Source of the DNA: Crateriforma conspicua
GTDB lineage: Bacteria; Planctomycetota; Planctomycetia; Pirellulales; Pirellulaceae
Length of the DNA stretch: 64,000 bases
Assembly: GCF_007752935.1 (NCBI RefSeq)
Contig: NZ_CP036319.1
Span: 4,692,501 to 4,756,500, forward strand
Direction: 5' to 3'
The translations under genes were made by a program, and so were the position numbers. Shown one piece after another: positions 57,156 to 64,000 of this stretch. A model generated the notes under the pieces. That model saw only the letters and a program-made list of their open reading frames with translations. It was not told where the DNA came from and did not search any database. The first letter of the stretch is position 1, and each line of letters opens with the position of its first letter.

Positions 57156-60100
57156 TTACGAGGACAAGGCCGCGTCAACGGCATCGGCCGAAAGATCGTC
57201 GTCGGGTTCGGCCAACTGATCCGCAGCGGACGACAGCAAGCTCAAACGTGATGCCACCTGTGGCATTGATGCGTCAACCTGTTGGGCGTCCATGCTGTCG
57301 CCGACGACGTTGGTATCGGCATCCGAACCGACGCCGCTTGCGTCTTGTTGCGGCGTTTGATCGACCGATATCGGTGAAGCGGCGGGCACGACCGCGTCCA
57401 CCTGAGTGACCGCCGCGACGACGGGCGATTCACCTTCGGCCGCCTGATCATTGGACAACACGGATTGGCTGGTTGCCGCCGCTGCTTCGCCCTCGGCCGT
57501 TGACGCGGTGCCCGCCGAAGCGACTTCGGTAAAGCTGACATCGGTCGGTTCGACGCTGATTTTCAGCAGACGCAAATCACCGACTTGACCGCGAACTTCG
57601 ACGCGGTTGCCGGACTGAACGTTCAACGTCGCCTGCACATCGGCGTCTTGATCGTCTTTCCCGGTGACGATCACTTGGGTGCCGTCGTTGCTTAGCTGGA
57701 CATCCGGATCGGAAACGTCTCCGGTGTCTTGGCTGGTTTGCATGAAGACGGGTTCTTCGCCGGGGCTGACCGCCGCAACGATCGATCGTCGTGCCGCACC
57801 GCCGAACCAATCACGGATCGAAAGGTATTGCGGACGCAGACGTCCCAAGTCGGCTTCCAGTGCCGCATCGCCGTCCTCCGGTGCACTGTTTAGTTCCAAC
57901 TCGATCGGCTGGCCCCCGTTTTGCAAGAACGGAACCGCGGGGATCATGATCTTGTAGTCACCGGGCAATTGGTCGGCGAACACGAACTGGCCGTTTGCGT
58001 CTTGAATCGCCGCGACGTCCACGGCAGCACCCAAGTCGTCAGTGCCTACCAATCGAACGCCGTGCAAGACGCCGGGGATGGCTGATGACAATGCGAACGA
58101 AAAATCACGCAGCTCGTAGTCGGACACCGTCACCGTCAGTGTCGCCGTGCTGGTGGCACCTGATGGATCGCTGACGGTGAACGTGAACGTGTCGTCGCCG
58201 GTGAAGTCGCCCGCCGGCGGCGTGTAAAAGATTCGATCCCCCGCGGTACTGATGCGAACGGTTCCGCCCTGTGATGTCGTTCCGGTCGCAGTGAATTGCA
58301 ACGTTTCACCGCTGTCGACGTTGGTCGGCAAATCGGCAACGGTCAGCACGACGGATTCGCCGGCGGATCGCAGAACGTCGGCGGTTGCATCGGCCGCAGG
58401 CGGTGGATCGTTCACACCGGTCACCGTGAACGTCACCGTTCCGACGGCCAGCCCGCCGCCGGTATCGCGGATGGTGTACTGGACCGTTTCGGTGCCGACA
58501 AAATTGGCGGCCGGTTGGTACCGCAGTTCGCCATCGGTGCCGACCGAGGCGGTTCCACCGTTGGACGGTGTGGCGACTTCGAGCAGTTCGAAAGCCTGAT
58601 TTTCACTGTCACGGGTGTCGTTGGCCAAGATGTCAAACGATGCCTCGGCCGCGTCTTCGGTCACCGTAAAGGCATCGTTGACCGCGACCGGCGGTTCGTC
58701 ACCCGGGTTCACCGTCACGCTGACGGTCACCGGCACGGTCGCCTCGCCGTCGCTGAGGGTGTAGGTAAAGGTATCGACGCCGGTGAAGTCGGCTGGCGGT
58801 GTGTACAACACCGATTTGCCGTCGCTGGCAACGGTCACCGTGCCGCCGTTGGACGTGGTCCCGACACCGGTCACCGTCAGTTCTTCGCCGGTATCGGGCG
58901 CGATGCTGTCGTTGTCCAAGACGTCCAGATCATTCAACACCGTCCCCTGATCAACGGTGAAGGTGTCCGGCGCCCCGAGCGGCGGATCATTCACGTCTTC
59001 AACGGTCACCGTCACGGTCGCGTCGTCTTGAACCCCGTCGCTGTTGGCCACGCGATAGCTGAAGACGACTTCGCCGACGAAGTCCGCGGTGGGCGTGAAG
59101 ATCAATTCGTCGTTGCTGATCGATACCGCGCCACCGGTGGTCGGCTGGGTCACCGAGACGATCGTTAGCGTGGTACCACCGACACTGGTGTCGTTGTCCA
59201 AGACGTCCAGCGTGTTGGAGGTGCTGTCTTCGTCCACAGTGAACGTGTCATCGACAACCGTAAAGTTTTGGTCGATCGCCAGGGAGATGTTGCCGTAAGC
59301 GACGCTGGCGGCCGGAACTCGTTCGTCACTCAAGTACAGCAACGTTTCGCTGCCAGAATCGTCGGCCGGTTCACTGGTGATGTTGACCGTCCCGCTGGCG
59401 ATCGCTTCCATGCGAATGGTGGCGATCAGGCTTTCGCTTTCGTCGCTGGGGACCGTGTTGGACTGGGCCGCACCAAGTTCGTCGATTAAACCGCTGGCAA
59501 AGGTCCCGTCTTGGACGGTATTGAATCCGCTGCCGTACTGGATCGTTGTACCGCTGACCGGTTGAATCAGATTGGCGTCAAACAAGATGTCGGCGAATGC
59601 CGCGAAGACACCGCGTCGATCGATGCCGGGTCGCAAATCTTGGCCGTACATCCGCAGCAAGAATTCTTCGCCACTGGCGACACTGGTGATGACGTTTCCG
59701 TCCAAGTCCGTGATTTCCAGTCGCACACCCGCGACCGCCGGTTCGCTGACGGTGACACTGAAGCTGTCATCGGTCGCATTGCCGGCCAAGTCAGTCAGTC
59801 GGATGTCAAAGTCGACGGTCCCCACATCGGCGGCCTGCGGATTCCAAGTGATCTGGCCGGTGGCCGGGTTAATGGTCGCGCCGGTGGGCGACGAAATCAA
59901 CGAATAGACCAGCCCGCTGCCTTCTTCACTGCTGATCAAGTTGGTGATGTACTGCGTCCCGACGTTGGCCTGGGTCGTGGCCGTGTCGCCGACCGTCGCC
60001 GGGCCGGTGTTGTCGTAGGTGACCGTCAGGGTCGCGCTGTTGCCACTGCTGGAACCACCATTGCTACGTCGTGCCGCAAGCGTGTAACTGCCGTCGCCCA

Positions 60101-61952
60101 GCGCGGCGATGTTCGACGTCGTGATCGTGACTGTGCTGCCGGTGGCAACCGCCGAACCGATCACCGCATCACCGTTGGTGTTGATGATTTCGACCGTGTC
60201 ACCGGATTCGACGCCGGTGACGGTAAAGGACAACGTGCCCTCATTGGTCACGTTGTCGCTGTCGCTGGAACCGCTGTCGCTGGTGGCCAGCAAGTCCAAT
60301 CCTGTGGGAGCAGACAACTGTGATTCAACAAACTCGAACGTCACGACCTGGTTGTCACTACCCGTTGCACCGGAGGCGGCCGCCACGGTCAAGTTGACAT
60401 CCACGGTGCCGGTGAAACCCGAAGCGGGCGTCACCGTGACCAGACCGGTCGTCGAATCCACGTTCAGCGTCGCGTTGCCTTGGCCGCTGACGATCGAACC
60501 GCTGTATCGAACCGCGTCGCCTTCGACATCCACGGCCGACAATTGCAACTGGGCCGGCGTGTCGACCGCCGAGGTGACCGGGTCGTTGATGTCACCCAAG
60601 AATGGCTGTGAATCAGTGCTGCTGCCGGTATCGGCGACCACCGTCACCGGAATGACTTCGCTGTGCGTGTTGCCGTCTTCGTCGGTGACCGTAATGGTGA
60701 CGTTGGTCGTTCCCGTTCCGCCGACCGCTTTGAACATCACGACACTGTTTTCGGTGTCGGTAAAGACCGAGGCATCTTCGATCACGATGTCGGTCGTCGG
60801 GGCACCGCCGCCCTGGCTGGCCGGCGGATCGGTTTCCATGTTGCTGATGGCTTCACGGACGTCTTCGCCTTCGACCAACTGGCCAAAGATCGAGTGGTTA
60901 AAGTCCAGATGCCGCGTGTCGGTTTCGGTGATGAAGAACTGCGAATTGTTCGTGTCGTCCGACGTCTTGGCGAACGACAGAATCCCGTCACGGTTGTGCT
61001 GCAGATCGGGATGGAACTGATCGTCGAAACTGCCCAAGGTCGATCCGCTGGTTCCCGTTCCGGTTGGGTCACCGGCCTGAATCACAAAGCCGTTGACCAC
61101 GCGGTGAAAGATGATGCCGTCATAGAATCCAGATTCCGCCAAATCCGCAACGCGTCCGGCGGGAACCGGCGCCCGTTGTTCGAACAGCTCGAACACCATG
61201 TCCCCAAACCCAGCGACATCCAAACGCAACGACCGGTTGCCCGAAATCACGGTCGCTTCGATCAAGGACGGATCTTCCACCGTGACCGTGGTCGTCAGCA
61301 CGCTGCCGTCGGGATCGTAACCATCCACGACGACATGCAGCGGCGATCCGATGCGAACCGTTTGTGAACCAATGGTCTCGAACGTCGGCGTTTCACTTTG
61401 CGGGATCGACACGCCGCTGCGAGAGCTGATGGTTGCCAAATCCAAAACCCCGGTCGCCTCGGTATCGTCGGGGAACCGCCAAGTCGGGAATTGCGAAATG
61501 CCTTCGGCGATGCCGATGCTGTTCAGCGTTCGGTCCGGATTGGTGACTTCGACAAACGGCAGCTCATCCCCACCGTCTTCGAACAATTCTTTCTGCTGGG
61601 TACAAGCCGGGCACCAAGCCGCACCGAAGAATTGCACGCCCGCGGCTTCCAGATTTTTCGCGAACTGGACCAGATCCGGCTCTGATTCCCCTTCCGCTTG
61701 ACCGGTCACCGCCAAGACACCGCTTTGTGCCGTCGCGGTGGCCCCCGCATCGGGCAGCCCATCGGCGTTGCCGTCGGTGAACATCATCTCCACGTCACCG
61801 GCCATCAACTGCCGACGTTCCAGCATTTCCAACCGCAAGGGCCCACGGCTGGCCAAATCGCCATCGCCACGCGACTGCTTCATCGCGGCATGCTGGCGTG
61901 CGGAACCACAGGTCAGGCTGGCAATCAGTTGTCGAAGAGCGTTTCGCGACAT
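57156..61952 (-). CDS. giant secreted protein: LEPR-XLL leader, thioredoxin-like, cyclophilin, cohesin-like and cadherin-like domains
   Basis: A 1598-residue surface/secreted protein. Order: LEMLERRQLMAGD leader (about residues 41-53); thioredoxin-like domain (about 90-175, FFGAAWCPACTQQKELF); cyclophilin peptidyl-prolyl isomerase (about 235-395, FYDGIIFHRVVNGFVIQAGD, LSFAKTSDDTNNSQFFIT, FGQLVEGEDV); Ig/He_PIG-like domains (about 430-735); a cohesin-like segment (about 740-895, VFAAFADILFDANLIQP); four tandem cadherin-like repeats (about 895-1290, DVLDNDTS, DVLDNDSI, DILANDTR); C-terminal tail of low complexity. PPIase and CxxC together suggest extracellular folding or redox activity, but this is inference. 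Confidence 0.9.
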   Translation of the reverse strand: MSRNALRQLIASLTCGSARQHAAMKQSRGDGDLASRGPLRLEMLERRQLMAGDVEMMFTDGNADGLPDAGATATAQSGVLAVTGQAEGESEPDLVQFAKNLEAAGVQFFGAAWCPACTQQKELFEDGGDELPFVEVTNPDRTLNSIGIAEGISQFPTWRFPDDTEATGVLDLATISSRSGVSIPQSETPTFETIGSQTVRIGSPLHVVVDGYDPDGSVLTTTVTVEDPSLIEATVISGNRSLRLDVAGFGDMVFELFEQRAPVPAGRVADLAESGFYDGIIFHRVVNGFVIQAGDPTGTGTSGSTLGSFDDQFHPDLQHNRDGILSFAKTSDDTNNSQFFITETDTRHLDFNHSIFGQLVEGEDVREAISNMETDPPASQGGGAPTTDIVIEDASVFTDTENSVVMFKAVGGTGTTNVTITVTDEDGNTHSEVIPVTVVADTGSSTDSQPFLGDINDPVTSAVDTPAQLQLSAVDVEGDAVRYSGSIVSGQGNATLNVDSTTGLVTVTPASGFTGTVDVNLTVAAASGATGSDNQVVTFEFVESQLSAPTGLDLLATSDSGSSDSDNVTNEGTLSFTVTGVESGDTVEIINTNGDAVIGSAVATGSTVTITTSNIAALGDGSYTLAARRSNGGSSSGNSATLTVTYDNTGPATVGDTATTQANVGTQYITNLISSEEGSGLVYSLISSPTGATINPATGQITWNPQAADVGTVDFDIRLTDLAGNATDDSFSVTVSEPAVAGVRLEITDLDGNVITSVASGEEFLLRMYGQDLRPGIDRRGVFAAFADILFDANLIQPVSGTTIQYGSGFNTVQDGTFASGLIDELGAAQSNTVPSDESESLIATIRMEAIASGTVNITSEPADDSGSETLLYLSDERVPAASVAYGNISLAIDQNFTVVDDTFTVDEDSTSNTLDVLDNDTSVGGTTLTIVSVTQPTTGGAVSISNDELIFTPTADFVGEVVFSYRVANSDGVQDDATVTVTVEDVNDPPLGAPDTFTVDQGTVLNDLDVLDNDSIAPDTGEELTVTGVGTTSNGGTVTVASDGKSVLYTPPADFTGVDTFTYTLSDGEATVPVTVSVTVNPGDEPPVAVNDAFTVTEDAAEASFDILANDTRDSENQAFELLEVATPSNGGTASVGTDGELRYQPAANFVGTETVQYTIRDTGGGLAVGTVTFTVTGVNDPPPAADATADVLRSAGESVVLTVADLPTNVDSGETLQFTATGTTSQGGTVRISTAGDRIFYTPPAGDFTGDDTFTFTVSDPSGATSTATLTVTVSDYELRDFSFALSSAIPGVLHGVRLVGTDDLGAAVDVAAIQDANGQFVFADQLPGDYKIMIPAVPFLQNGGQPIELELNSAPEDGDAALEADLGRLRPQYLSIRDWFGGAARRSIVAAVSPGEEPVFMQTSQDTGDVSDPDVQLSNDGTQVIVTGKDDQDADVQATLNVQSGNRVEVRGQVGDLRLLKISVEPTDVSFTEVASAGTASTAEGEAAAATSQSVLSNDQAAEGESPVVAAVTQVDAVVPAASPISVDQTPQQDASGVGSDADTNVVGDSMDAQQVDASMPQVASRLSLLSSAADQLAEPDDDLSADAVDAALSS

Positions 61953-62872
61953 ACCTAGAATGTTCGTTCAGGGGTGTTGGGGGCGAATCGGTTTCCGTCG
62001 CACTGGACGGGCGTTTCATCGCTGCGGAACCGCAAACCATCGATCGTCGGGCACTGGAATGCCCAGCGTTGAAGTCCGGTCCAGATTTCCCGGAAACCAC
62101 CCTGCGGTGGCACGGTCAATCCCTTCGCGGACCGCAACCTTCATGGGCACCAGCTAAATCGCTGTAACGGCCAGGGCGGTTCGTGTAACGGGGTGTTTCG
62201 GCAAAGCATCGCGGCGGCGATGCGAAAAATCGTTATCACCGTCAAGGTTTGACAGGACCACGCGGTCTCAAAGGACGTCCTACGTAGAATCGCGTCACAC
62301 CGGCCCATGTCCACGCAAACTGAAACCGAACGAACGATTTTTGCATGCTTTCCCCCATTGGGACGCGGCAGAAAGACCTTCGGTTCCACGACGGGCATCG
62401 GCTTTGCGAAATCCTCATCTGATGTTTCGGCGTCTGGGGGACCACGCATTCGCGGTGCTCGCCGGGGCGTGGCGACGGTCGATCACCGCGGCTGGACGGG
62501 TCCGGGACGGCCGGGCGACACCCGACTGGCGAGTGCGAAACGCCGGTCAGGGCACGAAAAAAGGCGAGGCCGATCCCGAAGGACCGACCCCGCCTCGCAC
62601 GGGGGGACACTTATTATTCTCTCGTTGTTTCGTCATGGTGGCCCGTGCGTCGTGTCCCTCGCACACCAGTAACGGTAGTCCGATTCCGTCCCGACGTACG
62701 CGCCATCAAGATGGTTTCTGCTCAATCCCATCCCAACCCCCGGTCGACTTTGACCAACACGACGGTTGTAGCGATCGCAGCGACTTTCAAAGAACGCGGA
62801 CCTTGAAAGAACGCGATCACGCCCCGCGTTGCCATCCGACCGCTGCCGCGCCGCCTCTGCCAGGCCTTCGAC
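61953..62872. other. gene-poor region, giant / PIG-L gene
   Basis: About 920 bases. No supported gene. Holds the minus-strand terminator at 62565 and short open frames on both strands, one of 37 residues near the PIG-L start with a hydrophobic segment but no RBS. Confidence 0.45.
62565..62599 (-). terminator. strong minus-strand intrinsic terminator, no gene assigned
   Basis: Perfect 7-base outer stem GCGAGGC/GCCTCGC with a further paired inner region (GGTCGGTCC-TTCG-GGATCGG read on the minus strand) and a UUCG-type loop, followed on the minus strand by TTTTTT (62558-62563). It must end a minus-strand transcript starting between here and the PIG-L gene, but I can see no gene for it. Confidence 0.75.
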
Positions 62873-63592
62873 ATGAATGATTCACCGCCCCTGGACGTCG
62901 TCGCCGTTGCCGCCCACCCGGACGACGTGGAAGTCGCCTGCGGCGCAACGCTGGCCAAACTGGTTCGCCAAGGCTATCGCGTCGGGATCATCGATTTGAC
63001 CGACGGTGAACCGACGCCCCATTGCCCATCGCCGGAGGTCCGGGCGGCCGAGGCCCGGGCGGCCGCCGAAACACTGGGCGTCCAGGTCCGGATCCAGCTG
63101 GGGCTGCCCAACCGCAGGCTGATGGACGGATTCGATGCTCGCGTCGCACTTGCAAAACAGTTTCGGATCCACCGTCCACGCATCGTCATCGGCTTTGGCG
63201 ACGCCACCCCGACCGCGTCGCCGGACCACTGGCAAGCCAAACTGATCACCGACGCAGCCGTCTTTTACAGTCGGCTGACCAAGTGGGACCAGCATTTTGA
63301 CGGCCTGCCCGTCCATGCGGTCCGCCGCCAGCTGTATTTCCGCCTGGCCTTGGAACCCGACACGATCGCCGGCCATTCCCATCATTTGCTGGTCGATGTG
63401 GCCGCAACGCTGCAACAGAAAATCGACGCCATCCTTTGCTACCAAAGCCAATTCGCCCACAAACCGGCGATCGAATCACGCATCCGCGCCGCCGCTCTGG
63501 TCACCGGCAGCCTGGCAGGGGTCGATGCCGCCGAATCGTTCGTCGCCGTCCGGCCGGTGGCCGTGGACGACCTGGTCACCACCGTCCTGTAG
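62873..63592 (+). CDS. PIG-L family deacetylase (BshB1-like)
   Basis: Zinc-dependent N-deacetylase. The 239-residue protein has AVAAHPDDVEVACG with the HPDD zinc/catalytic motif, IIDLTDGEPTPH, ARAAAETLGVQV-type substrate region, and the late His-bearing segments PDHWQAKLITDAAVFY and AGHSHHLLVDV. The layout is that of BshB1, which deacetylates GlcNAc-malate in bacillithiol synthesis; no other bacillithiol gene is here, so other N-acetylsugar substrates remain possible. Confidence 0.88.
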   Translation: MNDSPPLDVVAVAAHPDDVEVACGATLAKLVRQGYRVGIIDLTDGEPTPHCPSPEVRAAEARAAAETLGVQVRIQLGLPNRRLMDGFDARVALAKQFRIHRPRIVIGFGDATPTASPDHWQAKLITDAAVFYSRLTKWDQHFDGLPVHAVRRQLYFRLALEPDTIAGHSHHLLVDVAATLQQKIDAILCYQSQFAHKPAIESRIRAAALVTGSLAGVDAAESFVAVRPVAVDDLVTTVL

Positions 63593-63763
63593 ACCAACCG
63601 GCGGCCCGCCGAACCGGACCCTGTGGCGGGAATAGGGCCGGTAAAACTCGCTATCTGACACCGGTCTGTTATCTTAGGACATTGACGCGATCCATCCGCG
63701 ACGCGTCTCTTTTCCGTCCACTCTCTCGCTCCACCCTCTCTTTCCGGGACGAAGACTAACACG

Positions 63764-64000
63764 ATGAGCCAAGCCGCCATGGACTTCACCCATCTGCTGA
63801 TCAAACGCGGCATCATCAGTGCCGAGCAGCTGGCCGAAGCGGAACAGATCGCCAAGGATACCGATCAAGACGTCGGCGACGTGTTGGTAAAATCGGAATA
63901 CGCCGCCCCCGAGGACGTGGCTCGAGCACTGGCGGATTTCCACAAAATCCCCTTTGTCGACCTACGCGAAACCCGGATCCCGGAAAACGTCATCGAACTG
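63764..64000 (+). CDS. GspE/PilB-type secretion or pilus ATPase, N-terminal part (cut by window end)
   Basis: 79 residues are visible. They match the N-terminal MshEN/GspE_N domain of type II secretion and type IV pilus ATPases: LLIKRGIISAEQLAEAEQIAKDT, then VGDVLVKSEYAAPEDVARALADFHKIPFVDL. The ATPase core lies beyond the window. The start ATG 63764 is 171 bases after the PIG-L stop. Confidence 0.85.
   Translation, partial: MSQAAMDFTHLLIKRGIISAEQLAEAEQIAKDTDQDVGDVLVKSEYAAPEDVARALADFHKIPFVDLRETRIPENVIEL

Noticed and set aside
58296-59168. Long plus-strand frames opposite the 1598-residue giant
   Set aside because: Antisense to repetitive cadherin-like coding DNA; open frames arise from codon bias.
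62722-62958. Minus-strand small frame with a hydrophobic stretch
   Set aside because: Overlaps the PIG-L start antisense and has no RBS; could not be supported.

Overview
The window looks like a chromosomal segment of a planctomycete, most likely the Pirellulaceae (Rhodopirellula-like). The signs are paired DUF1592-type cytochrome-like and DUF1552 genes, secreted giants with LEPR-XLL leaders, a PEP-CTERM protein, two genes typical of tetrahydromethanopterin (H4MPT)-linked C1 metabolism, many hypothetical lipoproteins, weak or absent Shine-Dalgarno sites, and GC-rich codon use with long antisense shadow frames. No rRNA, tRNA or CRISPR array was found.

Layout. 0-4.1 kb: folE, a tandem PilZ protein, a DUF4864-like protein, an ECF sigma factor and its anti-sigma factor. 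4.2-9.6 kb: a 1496-residue beta-helix protein with an exact 147-residue repeat, an inserted CHRD domain and a C-terminal dockerin, then a PEP-CTERM protein. 9.6-14 kb: Lon-N domain protein, apt, a large lipoprotein alpha/beta hydrolase and a long-tailed csrA. 14.8-20.6 kb: an AT-richer, all-minus-strand cluster (DUF1573 lipoprotein, sulfotransferase, second DUF1573 protein, 10-cysteine secreted peptide, secreted protein with a C-terminal anchor, frameshifted membrane glycosyltransferase-like protein). 20.6-22 kb: gene-poor, with a decayed ISAs1 transposase. 22-28.7 kb: TPR-like lipoprotein, egtB, DUF1552/DUF1592 pair. 29.3-34.9 kb: thioesterase, ACT protein, PP2C phosphatase, LptF/G-type permease, frameshifted TlpA-like thioredoxin. 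34.9-42.3 kb: the C1 pair, then sufR-sufC-sufB-sufD-sufT. 42.6-55.3 kb: peroxiredoxin, a small hypothetical, and two very large secreted/membrane genes holding three similar modules. 55.4-64 kb: panC, an HU-like gene, a 1598-residue thioredoxin/cyclophilin/cohesin-like/cadherin-like giant, a PIG-L deacetylase and the start of a GspE/PilB-type ATPase cut by the window edge.

How genes work together. SufRCBDT plus the divergent peroxiredoxin form an Fe-S assembly and oxidative stress block. The ECF/anti-sigma pair sits directly upstream of the beta-helix giant. The 14.8-20.6 kb cluster is the best candidate for an undescribed system: a secreted cysteine-rich peptide made beside a sulfotransferase, two DUF1573 proteins and a membrane glycosyltransferase-like protein. 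Two genes (GT-C-like near 16.80 kb, thioredoxin at 34.47 kb) carry single-base frameshifts; whether these are sequence errors or real lesions cannot be decided from the sequence alone.
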